This document shows positions 33,347 to 42,292 of a stretch of DNA of 45,372 nucleotides, piece after piece. The translations under genes were made by a program, and so were the position numbers. Every line of letters starts with the position of its first letter. Position 1 is the stretch's first letter. Below the pieces are notes generated by a model. It worked only from the letters and a program-made list of their open reading frames with translations, made no database searches and was not told where the DNA came from. Source of the DNA: JBICIG01 sp043101605 (GTDB lineage: Bacteria; Planctomycetota; Phycisphaerae; Phycisphaerales; UBA1924); NCBI GenBank assembly GCA_043101605.1, contig JBICIG010000055.1:1-45372 (forward strand), in the 5' to 3' direction.

Positions 33347-34681
33347 TCAGTTGAGGACGGCGGCCTGGATGCCGACGCCGATCTCGGTGTCGTCATCGCC
33401 GAGGATGTTCTGGCGGGTGGTGCTGAACATCGAGCCGAGCTCGCTGCCGATGCCGCCGGCACCGCTGATGACCTCGGAGGTGTCGTTCAGGCCGACGATG
33501 ATCTCGCCGGTGAAGCGGACGGCGGTGCTCTGGGCGAAGGGGAAGAAGTTCACGCCCGCGCGGAGGAAGTTCTGGTTCTCGTCGTCGAAGCCGAGCTCGT
33601 CGTCGAGGAAGAGAGCATCCCAGCCGGCGAAGACTTCCCAGTTGTCGTCGAGGAAGAGGCCGCCGCGGAGAGCGACACCGAAGTTGGTGACATCGTCGCT
33701 GCCGTCGAAGTCAACGTTCTGGGCATAGCCGTGGAGGCGGACGCTGTAGCCGCTGCCGCGGAGCTCGAAGTCAGCCGAGGCGAACCAGAGGTCGGCGTCC
33801 ATGGTGAAGCCGGTCTCGCCGCCGGTCTGGTACTGGCCGCCGATGCCGGCACGCATGCCGTCGGGCGAACCGGGGAACGAGCTCTGCGAGGCGAAGGCGT
33901 CGCGGGAGCCGTTGATGATGAAGTTGGCGCGGGCGCCGATGCCGAGGTCAGCCTCGATGGGGCTGGTGAAGTCGGTGCTGGGGGTGTAGGCACCGTCGGA
34001 GAAGAACACCTCGATGTCGAAGGTGTCATCCTGGTAGCCACCGCCCCAGAACTGCTGACGGCCGGGGGAGAGGAACTCGCCCGGGATCGAGCGCTCCATA
34101 AACTGCTGCTGCCAGATGTGGGTCATCTGCTCGAAGCCCTGCGCGGGGCGGCCCTGGCCGAAGCGGAAGTAACCGCCGTTGCCGGGCTCGTCGAACCAGT
34201 AGGTGAAGACGGCGTCGAGGACGGCGACTTCGCCGCCGCCGTAGTAGCTGCTCGAGCTGCTGCCGTTGTCATCGGAGAACGAGCCCGAGGAGATCGGGTC
34301 GGCGCCGAACTGGATGAAGTACTCCATGTTCGGGCTGCCGACGGTGCCGAACAGGATGACGCGGACACGGGCGAGCTGACCGCCGTGGGTCAGGTCGGCC
34401 TCGTCGCCGTCGCTGTCGGGCTGATCGGAGAAGTTGAACATGTGGCGGTACTGGGTGAACAGGTTGACATTCAGCGAGTTGTTCCCGCTGCCGTCAGAGA
34501 CGCCGAAGGCGCCGTTGTCGTGATGCACCGACCCGCCGGCGGCGAGAAGGCTGCTGCGGCCCGCGGCATCGGCGAGCAGCTCCGAGCGATACGCGCGATC
34601 CGCGTCCTGCGCCAGGCCCGCGCTCGACACCATGCACAGCGCCGCGCCCGCGAGCAATCCGAGACTCTTGTTCCGACTCAT
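33347..34681 (-). CDS. OprO/OprP-like outer-membrane porin (second copy)
   Basis: 444 residues. Signal peptide MSRNKSLGLLAGAALCMVSSAGLA. The barrel body includes FTQYRHMFNFSDQ, VRVILFGTVGSPNMEYFIQFG, a Ser/Gly/Tyr-rich loop SSSSSYYGGGE, YFRFGQGRPAQGFEQMTH and NFLRAGVNFFPFAQSTAVRFTGE. It shares the VNxFP...A(V/I)R strand with its neighbour, so the two are probably paralogues. Codon use is slightly less GC-rich than nearby genes, as is common for highly expressed porins. AAGGAG is 9 nt before the ATG and a stem-loop sits at 34706-34734 in the leader. Confidence 0.82.
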   Translation of the reverse strand: MSRNKSLGLLAGAALCMVSSAGLAQDADRAYRSELLADAAGRSSLLAAGGSVHHDNGAFGVSDGSGNNSLNVNLFTQYRHMFNFSDQPDSDGDEADLTHGGQLARVRVILFGTVGSPNMEYFIQFGADPISSGSFSDDNGSSSSSYYGGGEVAVLDAVFTYWFDEPGNGGYFRFGQGRPAQGFEQMTHIWQQQFMERSIPGEFLSPGRQQFWGGGYQDDTFDIEVFFSDGAYTPSTDFTSPIEADLGIGARANFIINGSRDAFASQSSFPGSPDGMRAGIGGQYQTGGETGFTMDADLWFASADFELRGSGYSVRLHGYAQNVDFDGSDDVTNFGVALRGGLFLDDNWEVFAGWDALFLDDELGFDDENQNFLRAGVNFFPFAQSTAVRFTGEIIVGLNDTSEVISGAGGIGSELGSMFSTTRQNILGDDDTEIGVGIQAAVLN

Positions 34682-35239
34682 TTTCTGAGACTCCTTGCTT
34701 GAGCTGGAACGCTGTCAGGGCAACGGAGCGTTCCTACTTCCATCCACACCGTGTGTCGTTGGGCCCGGCCCCACGCCGGTACTGCCCGACCTTTGGATTG
34801 TTCCATCGTGCCCCGGGACTTCCCACCCTGAAAAACGGGCACTCTTTCCGGACTGGCACCCGGGGACTCCGCCCCGGAAACGATACGCCTTCCAAATCCC
34901 GGCTCCGGTCCGCGTCGCCATCGCTCGGCGGAGAGACCCGGAGAGGAAGGTCGGGAGTATACGCCCGCCGATTAGCGGTCGCAAACTCCGGTGGATTATT
35001 CGGCCCCGCCCCCACGGGACAATGATGTTTTTTGTCAACCACGCGTTTCTCCCGGGGATCGCTCACCCCTTAGCGCAATCCGAACAGCCGTCGGCGTGGT
35101 GATGCCCCGCGGGGCTCGATACCCTCCTTAACACTTCCGGGAGTCCGCCGACCGGAGCGGCGATTCCGAACGGGGACCCACGCGACGGCGCGGGTCGAGA
35201 CCCTGCCGTAAGTCCATCTCCGAGAATAGCTTGGACACC
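34682..35239. promoter_or_regulatory. 558-bp divergent regulatory gap with leader stem-loop
   Basis: The gap separates the second porin (-) from the response regulator (+) and is clearly less GC-rich than the genes. GGAACGCT (34706-34713) and AGCGTTCC (34727-34734) form an 8-bp stem in the porin leader, about 25 nt before its ATG. On plus, TAGCTT at 35227-35232 sits 7 nt before the regulator ATG. No Pho-box repeat of the CTGTCAT type was found. The remainder, 34735-35226, holds no gene or RNA I can support, though its size would allow a long leader or small RNA. Confidence 0.45.
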
Positions 35240-35959
35240 ATGACCACCTCCCCTCCCCCCCACATCCTGATTGTCGATGACGAGCGCGACCTGCTCGAGC
35301 TCCTGGATGTCAACCTGCGGAAGGCGGGCTACCGGGTGACCTCGGCGACCAACGGGCGCGAAGCCCTGACCCGCATGCAGGCCGACCGCCCGGATCTGGC
35401 GGTCGTCGATGTGATGATGCCGGAAATCAACGGGATCGAACTCGTCAGCCGGGTCCGCAGCGACGCCAAGCTCTCGGGGCTTCCCATGGTGATGCTGACG
35501 GCCAAGGGGGAGGAGGTCGACGAGTTGGTGGGGCTGAGCGTCGGGGCCGACGACTACATCGCCAAGCCCTTCTCCATGAAGGTGCTGCTGGCGCGGATCG
35601 CGGCGATCCTCCGCCGCATCGAGCCCACCGGCGAGAGCGACGAGGACACGCAGGTGCTCGGGCCCATCCGCATCAACGGCTCCACGCACGAGGCGATGCT
35701 CGAGGGCGAGCCGATGCACCTGACGCTCACCGAGTTCCGGGTGCTCGCGTCGCTGCTCGACGCCGAAGGGCGCGTGCTGTCGCGCGGCACGCTGATCGCC
35801 AAGGCGATCGGGCCCGGGATCACGGTCACGGAGCGCACGATCGATGTGCATGTGACGGCGATCCGCAAGAAGCTCGGGCGGCACGCGTCGCTCATCCAGA
35901 CGGTGCGGGGCGTGGGGTATCGCGCCTCGCTCCAGCCCGAGCCCGCGGGCGAGGCCTGA
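35240..35959 (+). CDS. OmpR/PhoB-family response regulator
   Basis: 239 residues. Receiver domain: HILIVDDERD with the acidic pair, phospho-acceptor Asp in LAVVDVMMPE, Thr in VMLTAKG, Lys in YIAKPFS. Winged-helix effector: LTLTEFRVLASLLDAEGRVLSRGTLI, ERTIDVHVTAIRKKLG and TVRGVGYRA. Paired with the PAS-kinase 79 bp downstream; next to two phosphate-type porins, a PhoB-like role is likely but unproven. TAGCTT lies 7 nt before the ATG with no ribosome site. Confidence 0.9.
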   Translation: MTTSPPPHILIVDDERDLLELLDVNLRKAGYRVTSATNGREALTRMQADRPDLAVVDVMMPEINGIELVSRVRSDAKLSGLPMVMLTAKGEEVDELVGLSVGADDYIAKPFSMKVLLARIAAILRRIEPTGESDEDTQVLGPIRINGSTHEAMLEGEPMHLTLTEFRVLASLLDAEGRVLSRGTLIAKAIGPGITVTERTIDVHVTAIRKKLGRHASLIQTVRGVGYRASLQPEPAGEA

Positions 35960-36038
35960 TCCCCTGATCGCATCGATGCCCCCCGGCGGCCCCGGAATCG
36001 GGGGCGCGTGAACCCTCGGGGGATGGAACAATCACGAC

Positions 36039-37421
36039 ATGAACCGGCGACCGGCGCTGCTACCGGAGTATCTCGGGCTTGGGGGGCTGTGGGCGGCCGC
36101 GGGGATCGCGTGGGTGCTCGTGCTGCTGGGCGCGCCGGGCTGGGTCGTGATGACGCTGCTGGTGGTGCTCGCGGCGAGCCTGACGGCGCTGATCGCCCAG
36201 CGGATCAGCGCCCGGGAGAACGCGCGTCGACGGCGGCTCAAGGCCCGGCGGGCCCGACGCGCCAAGCGACCCGACCTCGAGCAGGTCCGCCACGGCGAGT
36301 ACCGCGCCATCCTTGATGGCGTCGATGCGCCGGTGCTCTGCACCGACCCGCGCGGGATCGTCATCGTCTGCAACCGCGCCACCGAGGACCTGTTCTCGGC
36401 GCGCCGCGGCGGGCTGCGGCGGCGGCCGGTCGAGGATGTCTTCACCAAGGGCGAGTTGCTCGCGATGCACGAGATGGCGGCCCGGGGCGAGGTCGCGCGG
36501 GGTCGGCTGCGGCTTCCCTGCGGCGACGAGCACCGCATCTACGATGTCGCCGCCCACCCGCTGCGCCCGCTCGAACCCACCGGCTCGCACCGGGCGGGGG
36601 CGGTCATCACCTTCCTGGATGTGACCGAACTGGCGACCGCGATGCAGCTCAAGGCGGACTTCGTGGCGAACGCGTCGCACGAGCTGCGGACGCCGCTGGC
36701 GTCGATCCGCGGAGCGATCGAGACGCTCAGCGACCTGGAACTGAACCTCGAGCCGCTGGCCGACCGGCTGTTCGGGATGATCGCGGTGAACTCGGCGCGG
36801 CTGGAGGAACTGGTGCGCGACCTGCTCGACCTGTCGCGGCTGGAGAGCCCCGAGACGAGCGTGCGGATCGTGCCGTTCGATGCGCGCGAGATGGCCCAGA
36901 GCCTGGCGCCGATGTTCGACACGATCTGCGCCGAGCGCGACCTGGAACTGGTCTTCGAGCTGCCCGACGAATTGGGTCAGGTCGAGAGCGACCGCCCGCT
37001 GATCGAGCTGGTGCTCAAGAACCTGATCGAGAACGCGACCAAGTACGCGCGGGAATCGACCAAGGTCCGCGTGCGGGCCGGGCTGCTCCCGCCCGAGGAG
37101 GGCTCGGCGCGTCGGGGCGTGCGGTTCGAGGTGATCGACCAGGGACAGGGGATCCCGCTGCAGCATCAGCAGCGCGTCTTCGAGCGGTTCTACCAGGTCG
37201 ATGAGGCGCGGACGGGGGCGGTCAAGCGGGGCACCGGGCTGGGGCTGGCGATCGTCAAGCACGCGATGAAGCTGCTGGGCGGGCAGGTCGGGCTCGAATC
37301 GGTCTGGCAGGAAGGCACGACCTTCTGGATCGAACTGCCCGGGTGCGTTCCCCCGCCGGGCGAGCCGGGCGAGGAACGGGCGCGCACGCCCAAGCGCGGG
37401 CCGCGGCGGCTGACCGGGTGA
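36039..37421 (+). CDS. PhoR-like sensor histidine kinase
   Basis: 460 residues. Two N-terminal membrane helices (LGGLWAAAGIAWVLVLLG; WVVMTLLVVLAASLTALIA) with almost no outer loop, an Arg-rich linker, a PAS domain (~88-200: YRAILDGVDAPVLCTDPRGIVIVC), the phospho-His in ASHELRTPLASIRG near 212, the N-box VLKNLIENATKYA, and ATP-lid blocks DQGQGIP and GTGLGLAIVKHAM. This layout (short membrane anchor, cytoplasmic PAS) is that of PhoR, which senses through other proteins rather than an external domain. Expected partner is the regulator upstream. Confidence 0.9.
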   Translation: MNRRPALLPEYLGLGGLWAAAGIAWVLVLLGAPGWVVMTLLVVLAASLTALIAQRISARENARRRRLKARRARRAKRPDLEQVRHGEYRAILDGVDAPVLCTDPRGIVIVCNRATEDLFSARRGGLRRRPVEDVFTKGELLAMHEMAARGEVARGRLRLPCGDEHRIYDVAAHPLRPLEPTGSHRAGAVITFLDVTELATAMQLKADFVANASHELRTPLASIRGAIETLSDLELNLEPLADRLFGMIAVNSARLEELVRDLLDLSRLESPETSVRIVPFDAREMAQSLAPMFDTICAERDLELVFELPDELGQVESDRPLIELVLKNLIENATKYARESTKVRVRAGLLPPEEGSARRGVRFEVIDQGQGIPLQHQQRVFERFYQVDEARTGAVKRGTGLGLAIVKHAMKLLGGQVGLESVWQEGTTFWIELPGCVPPPGEPGEERARTPKRGPRRLTG

Positions 37422-37440
37422 GCGGCCGGGGTGGGCGGAG

Positions 37441-37977
37441 TCAGTCGAGCGGGGCGATGTCGACGCCGCGGAGCCGGGCGAGCCGCCGGGCGACCGCGTC
37501 GAGCAGTCGGCGTTCGCGGGGGTGCTCGCCGAAGCGCCCGATGCGGGCCGACAGGGTGAGCCGACCGGACTCGCCGCGGGCGATGACCAGTTGCCCGGGC
37601 CGCCCCTCGATCGAGACGAGTTCGTAGATGACGCGATCGGGCGCGCGCTGCGACCCCACGGCCGCGACCTCGGCCGACTCGAGCGCGACCTCGACGGCGG
37701 CGTCGATGTCGTCCCAGTCGCCGGCGACCGACCGCTCGCTCGCCTCGCCGACGAGGGTCGCCGAGATGCCCGTCCGCCCGGGGGTTGCGTTCCCGGCACA
37801 GGCAGCGAGCCCGCACAGCCCCCCCAGTCCTCCCGCGAGAGCCAGGACGGCGAGGGTTCGGCTTCTCCCCGGGTTCGGCGGGTGATCGGTCCGGCGGCGG
37901 GTCGTACAATGGGATGCTGGGGCCCGGCCGCGCGCGTCGCCGACCCGGGCCGAGCCACTCCGGAGCGATCCCTGCAT
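37441..37977 (-). CDS. Small putative lipoprotein, start uncertain
   Basis: The C-terminal part is convincing: a hydrophobic run LAVLALAGGLGGLCGLAAC with lipobox Cys (codon 37800-37798), then 118 residues including DIDAAVEVALESAEV and IYELVSIEGRPGQLVIARG. No ATG, GTG or TTG lies just before the signal; the nearest in-frame start is the ATG at 37977, which overlaps head to head with the phoH start and adds an unlikely ~40-residue basic leader. A rare start codon (for example CTG near 37850) or a sequence error would explain this. It ends 19 bp from the convergent kinase gene. Confidence 0.5.
   Translation of the reverse strand: MQGSLRSGSARVGDARGRAPASHCTTRRRTDHPPNPGRSRTLAVLALAGGLGGLCGLAACAGNATPGRTGISATLVGEASERSVAGDWDDIDAAVEVALESAEVAAVGSQRAPDRVIYELVSIEGRPGQLVIARGESGRLTLSARIGRFGEHPRERRLLDAVARRLARLRGVDIAPLD
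37905..37910 (+). promoter_or_regulatory. Possible -10 element for phoH
   Basis: TACAAT at 37905-37910, one base from consensus TATAAT, 65 bp before the phoH ATG. No clear -35 is seen 17 bp upstream (GATCGG there). Confidence 0.35.
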
Positions 37978-38968
37978 GGAGCTAGTCATCCGCGTTCCTT
38001 CCGGTCCCGATCGCGTCGGGATGCTGGGTTCGGGCGAGCGGAACCTGAAGATGATCCGCGAGGCGTTGGGGGTCCAGGTGACCGCCCGCGACGATACCGT
38101 GCGGCTGAGCGGAGAGCCCGATGCCGTGCGGGCGGCGGGCGGGGTGCTCGAGCATCTCCGCGAGCGCTCGCCGACGGATCTTTCGCGATCGGAGATGCGT
38201 GAGATGATCGACCGCTTCGCCAAGGGAGACCGGACCCAACCGGTCGGTCCGACGCTGGTGGGCGGGAACGCGATCTCGTGGGAAGGGGAGTTGGAGGTGT
38301 CGGCGGCGGGTCGGCGGGTCCGTCCGCGCACCGACAACCAGGAGGCGTACCTCGAAGCGATCCGGACCAGCGACCTGGTGTTCGGGGTCGGGCCGGCGGG
38401 CACGGGCAAGACCTATCTCGCCGTGGCCGCGGCGGTGCACCTGCTGCTCCAGCACCGCGTCCGGCGGCTGGTGCTGGTGCGGCCGGCGGTCGAGGCGGGG
38501 GAGAAGCTGGGTTTCCTGCCGGGCGACATGGAGGCGAAGGTGAATCCTTACCTACGCCCCCTGCTCGATGCGCTCCACGACATGCTCGACGCGCCGACGC
38601 TCCGGCGGTTCATGGAGACCGATGTCATCGAGATCGCCCCGCTGGGGTTCATGCGCGGGCGGACGCTCAACGGGTCGGCGGTGATCCTCGACGAGGCGCA
38701 GAACACGACCAAGGCCCAGATGCAGATGTTCCTGACGCGCATGGGGCACGGGACGAAGATGATCGTGACCGGAGATGTGACGCAGATCGACCTGCCCAGG
38801 CCGGCCGACAGCGGGCTGATCGACGCCCTGCGTCGGCTCCGCCGGGTTGAGGGGGTCGGGATCGTGGGGCTGGATGAGGTGGATGTGGTTCGGCATCAGC
38901 TCGTGCAGCGGGTGATCCGTGCTTATGCCGCCGATCGGACCGAGCCCGGGCCCGACGCGGACCGATGA
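37976..38968 (+). CDS. PhoH-family ATPase
   Basis: 330 residues of the YbeZ/PhoH type. A short N-terminal KH-like segment (GSGERNLKMIREALGVQV) is followed by the P-loop ATPase: Walker A GPAGTGKTY near 139, VRPAVEAGEKLGFLPGDMEAKVNPYLRPL, Walker B SAVILDEAQNTT near 236 and sensor KMIVTGDVTQIDLP. Linked in bacteria to YbeY and 16S rRNA maturation; ybeY itself is not in this window. It runs on into the 7TM-HD gene 73 bp downstream, the usual bacterial order phoH-pgpH-ybeY with ybeY missing. Confidence 0.92.
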   Translation: MELVIRVPSGPDRVGMLGSGERNLKMIREALGVQVTARDDTVRLSGEPDAVRAAGGVLEHLRERSPTDLSRSEMREMIDRFAKGDRTQPVGPTLVGGNAISWEGELEVSAAGRRVRPRTDNQEAYLEAIRTSDLVFGVGPAGTGKTYLAVAAAVHLLLQHRVRRLVLVRPAVEAGEKLGFLPGDMEAKVNPYLRPLLDALHDMLDAPTLRRFMETDVIEIAPLGFMRGRTLNGSAVILDEAQNTTKAQMQMFLTRMGHGTKMIVTGDVTQIDLPRPADSGLIDALRRLRRVEGVGIVGLDEVDVVRHQLVQRVIRAYAADRTEPGPDADR

Positions 38969-39041
38969 CCGGAGAACGCCCGTTGCGATGATGGGCGGCC
39001 GGCGTGCCGCCGGGGCCCGGGATTTCTTCCTTTTAGAGAGC

Positions 39042-41342
39042 ATGGCCAAGGACACGACCAAACGCCGACGCGGGAGCACCCGGCGCAAGAGCACGCGCCG
39101 CGCGGAGTGGCGCGCGCTGGTGCGGACCCGCCGATTCGGGTGGGGCGTGGTGATCGTGCTGCTGTTCGCGTTGACGGCGACGGCGTTGACCATGTGGGCG
39201 AGACGCGCCCCGCTCGTCGCCGCGGGGCGCGTCGCCGAGCGTGACATCGTCGTGCGCGCGCCGGTGACGGTTTCCGATCCGTCGGCGACACGGGCGGCAC
39301 GGGATCTGGCGGCGCGGCTCACGCCGCGGGTCTACGCGGCCGAGCGGGCGGTATTCGATCAAGTCCGCAACTCTCTGGAGAACCTGCCTCGGGTCATCCT
39401 CGATGCCCCGACGCTCGAGGCGATGGGGCAGGACGCGATCAACGCGTTCGGGCTCGACGGCGAGCGGTTCGGCCGGGTCCGCCAGGCGCTGCAGGAAGAG
39501 GGACGGCTCGAGGCGTGGCCCAAGCAGGTCGATCGGCTGCTGACGCTGCTGGCCCAGACGCCGTTTCTTGACGGCCCGACCTGGACCGACGAGAGCCTGT
39601 CGGGGCAGCGCGGCGAGAAGTGGCTCGACCTCAAGGGGATCGAGGAGATCCAGGTCAGCGACTCGGCGGCGGTGAACATCGAGGGGTCGCCCGAGGAACT
39701 CCGAAGGGCCGCCGAGAGTCTGGCGTTGCGGGCGGGGCTCAACGGGCCGCTGGCCGATGTCGTCGCGGCGAGGCTGACGCATGCGCCGCGCGCGACCTAC
39801 CGGTTCGATGACGCGGCGACGGAGGCGGCCCGGCAGGCGCGCCGGGACGCGGTCGACGAGGTGACGCGCACGATCTCGCCCGGGAGCGTGGTGGTGCGGC
39901 GGGGGGAGATCCTCACGCCCGACCGGATCGAGTTGATCCGGGCCGAGTCGGCCGCCCATCGCGCCGCCGAGCCCTTGTGGAGCCGGACGCTGCGCGACCT
40001 GGGCGCGTTCGGGGCGGTGGTGGTGGTCGTGGCGGCGCTGGTGGCGTACACCGTCTCGTTCTGCCCGCGGATCCGCAAGAGCCCCTCGCGGATGGCGTGG
40101 GTCGGGGGTTTGCTGCTGATCGCGTCGGCGGCGGCGATCGCCGGGACGATCACCGAGCCGCAGTTCGCGGCGCTGCTGGTCGCCAGCCCGGTCATCTTCG
40201 CCGGGGTGATCATCTCCATCGCATACGACCGGCGGACGGCGCTGGCGCTGTCGATGCTCGCGGCGCTGCTGGTGGCGATCGCGCTGGAATTGTCGATCGC
40301 GCGCTACGCCGTGATCGTCGGCGGGCTTGGGGCGGCGGTGCTGCCCCTGGGCGATGTCCGCGACCGCAACGCGCTGATCCGCATCGGGCTGCTGATCGCG
40401 GCGGTGCTGGCGGGCGGGACGGTGCTCGCGGCGCTCATCGACGGTCCGGTCACCTTCGCGATGCTCAGCCAGAGCGGGTTCGACGCGCTGGGGGCGGCGT
40501 TCGGGGGGCTGCTCGTCGGGGGGCTGACGATGTTCGTCCTGCCGACGATCGAGCGGGTCTTCGACATCACCACGGGCATGACGCTCGTCGAGCTGCGCGA
40601 CCCCAAGCAGCCGTTGCTCCGGGAGCTGCAGCAGCGGGCACCGGGGACCTACAACCACTCGCTGAATGTGGCGTCGATCGCCGAGAGCGCCGCCGACGCG
40701 ATCGGTGCCGACAGCCTGCTGACCTATGTGGGCGCGCTCTACCACGACATCGGGAAGATGAACAAGCCCGAGTACTTCGTGGAGAACCAGGCCGGCGGTC
40801 CCAACAAGCACGACAAGCTGCGTCCGGCGATGAGCCTGCTGGTGATCGTCGGGCATGTCAAGGACGGCGTGGAGCTTGCGCGGGCCGAGGGGCTGCCCAA
40901 GTCGATCATCCACTTCATCGAGGCGCACCACGGTACGACGCTGGTCGAGTACTTCTTCCGCCGGGCCAAGCAGGACGCCGAGCGTGAGACCGCCGAAGCC
41001 CCGGCCGAGGCGCCCGAGGAGTTCGACTACCGCTACCCGGGCCCCAAGCCCCGCACGCGCGAGGTCGCGATCCTCATGCTCTCCGACGCGGTCGAGAGCG
41101 CGACGCGTTCGCTGCCCGAGCCGACGCCCGCGCGCATCGACGCGCTGGTGCGAGAACTGGCCGAGCGACGCCTGCTCGACGGGCAGTTCGACGAGTGCGG
41201 GCTGACGCTTGCCGACCTGCGAACCATCGTCGAGTCGATCTCCAAGTCGGTCAGCTCGATCTACCACGGGCGGATCGCGTACGGCGCCGATCAGAGCAAG
41301 GCGCTGTCTCCCAAGAGCCGCTCGGCCAGCGGCGGGATCTGA
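39042..41342 (+). CDS. 7TM-HD membrane phosphodiesterase, PgpH-like
   Basis: 766 residues. A basic N-terminus and one membrane helix (GVVIVLLFALTATALTMW) are followed by an extracytoplasmic 7TMR-HDED domain (~60-310), six or seven helices (~325-505) and a cytoplasmic HD domain with HSLNVASIAESAADAIG, LYHDIGK near 567 and EAHHGTTLVEYFF. Family members degrade cyclic di-AMP. The ATG at 39042 follows AGAGAG; an earlier in-frame ATG would overlap phoH. Probably co-transcribed with phoH. Confidence 0.9.
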   Translation: MAKDTTKRRRGSTRRKSTRRAEWRALVRTRRFGWGVVIVLLFALTATALTMWARRAPLVAAGRVAERDIVVRAPVTVSDPSATRAARDLAARLTPRVYAAERAVFDQVRNSLENLPRVILDAPTLEAMGQDAINAFGLDGERFGRVRQALQEEGRLEAWPKQVDRLLTLLAQTPFLDGPTWTDESLSGQRGEKWLDLKGIEEIQVSDSAAVNIEGSPEELRRAAESLALRAGLNGPLADVVAARLTHAPRATYRFDDAATEAARQARRDAVDEVTRTISPGSVVVRRGEILTPDRIELIRAESAAHRAAEPLWSRTLRDLGAFGAVVVVVAALVAYTVSFCPRIRKSPSRMAWVGGLLLIASAAAIAGTITEPQFAALLVASPVIFAGVIISIAYDRRTALALSMLAALLVAIALELSIARYAVIVGGLGAAVLPLGDVRDRNALIRIGLLIAAVLAGGTVLAALIDGPVTFAMLSQSGFDALGAAFGGLLVGGLTMFVLPTIERVFDITTGMTLVELRDPKQPLLRELQQRAPGTYNHSLNVASIAESAADAIGADSLLTYVGALYHDIGKMNKPEYFVENQAGGPNKHDKLRPAMSLLVIVGHVKDGVELARAEGLPKSIIHFIEAHHGTTLVEYFFRRAKQDAERETAEAPAEAPEEFDYRYPGPKPRTREVAILMLSDAVESATRSLPEPTPARIDALVRELAERRLLDGQFDECGLTLADLRTIVESISKSVSSIYHGRIAYGADQSKALSPKSRSASGGI

Positions 41343-41361
41343 CGCGCGGTATACCCCCCGC

Positions 41362-42123
41362 GTGACCGATCCCGACCACGCCGCCGACGCGCCCGCCTCC
41401 GATCCCTCCGCCCGGGGAATGATGTCGCTCGCGCGCACGATGCTCCCGCCCGCCGAACGCGGCGACCCGACCGAGCCCGCGTGGCGCACGGGGTTCGTGG
41501 TCGTGTCGGCGGCGGTGTTGCTGGTGATCCCCGAGTACGCCCCCGCGCCCGCCGACGCCGACCGATTCGGACGGCTGGCCGCGTGGGCGGCGTGGATCGT
41601 CGCGTGCTGGGGCGTCGCGCCGATCCTGCTCTGGAAGTTCGTGCTGGGTCGGTCGCTGGGCGACCTCGGGCTGGGGCTCGGACGGACGCGCAAGCACCTG
41701 CCGATCTACGCGGGCATGGCGGTGTTGATGGCGCCGATCGTCGTGCTCATGAGCGCCACCCGGGCGTTCCAGGACAAGTACCCCTTCCTCCGCGTCGACC
41801 CGCACGCGATCGACTGGGCCCGGCTCCTCCAATGGGAGCTTCTGTACGCGCTGCAGTTCGTGGCGCTCGAGTTGTTCTTCCGCGGGTATCTCACGCTCGG
41901 GCTCCGCCGGCGGCTCGGCGGCGACGCGGTCTGGGTCATGGTCATCCCCTACTGCATGATCCACTTCGGAAAACCGCTGCCCGAGACGCTCGCGGCGATC
42001 ATCGCGGGCGTGGCGCTCGGGTCGCTCGCGCTGCGGACGCGGTCGATCTGGATGGGCGCGGCGCTGCACATCGCCGTCGCGTGGAGCATGGACGCGGCGT
42101 CGTTGATGCGGCAGGCGGGGTGA
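41362..42123 (+). CDS. CPBP-family intramembrane metalloprotease-like protein
   Basis: 253 residues, about six hydrophobic helices. The CPBP/Abi blocks are recognisable: motif 1 ALELFFRGYLTLGLRRRLG, motif 2 YCMIHFGKPLPE and motif 3 GAALHIAVAW. Motif 1 is normally EExxxR; here the first Glu is Leu (LELFFR), so activity is uncertain. GTG at 41362 is preceded by TATACC at 41350-41355, 6 nt away; an ATG at 41420 is the alternative. It lies 19 bp after the 7TM-HD gene. Confidence 0.75.
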   Translation: MTDPDHAADAPASDPSARGMMSLARTMLPPAERGDPTEPAWRTGFVVVSAAVLLVIPEYAPAPADADRFGRLAAWAAWIVACWGVAPILLWKFVLGRSLGDLGLGLGRTRKHLPIYAGMAVLMAPIVVLMSATRAFQDKYPFLRVDPHAIDWARLLQWELLYALQFVALELFFRGYLTLGLRRRLGGDAVWVMVIPYCMIHFGKPLPETLAAIIAGVALGSLALRTRSIWMGAALHIAVAWSMDAASLMRQAG

Positions 42124-42131
42124 AGATTTCT

Positions 42132-42232
42132 CACCACGGGGGCACGGAGGGCACGGAGTTGGCACGGGGGGATTTGGGTGAGGAGAAGAGGAAAGGCATA
42201 TTCACCGCGGAGCACCGCGGTGGGCCGCGGAG
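42132..42232 (+). repeat. Dispersed repeat pair, ACGGAGG unit then CGCGGAG unit
   Basis: CACCACGGGGGCACGGAGGG and onward to 42158 is the same unit as the ends of the GxxExxY cassette; 44 bp later CACCGCGGAGCACCGCGGTG and onward to 42232 is the CGCGGAG unit. Order and spacing logic match the copy at 22106-22165. There is no gene between the units. Confidence 0.75.
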
Positions 42233-42292
42233 CTTTGGGAGGGGTTGCAGGCGGAAGTCGCAGCATTCGCCGAGAACCGGGGGTTCGTGTGC

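Noticed and set aside
34682..35239. Pho box or riboswitch between porin and response regulator
   Set aside because: No CTGTCAT-type direct repeat and no recognised riboswitch core; only an 8-bp stem-loop could be supported.
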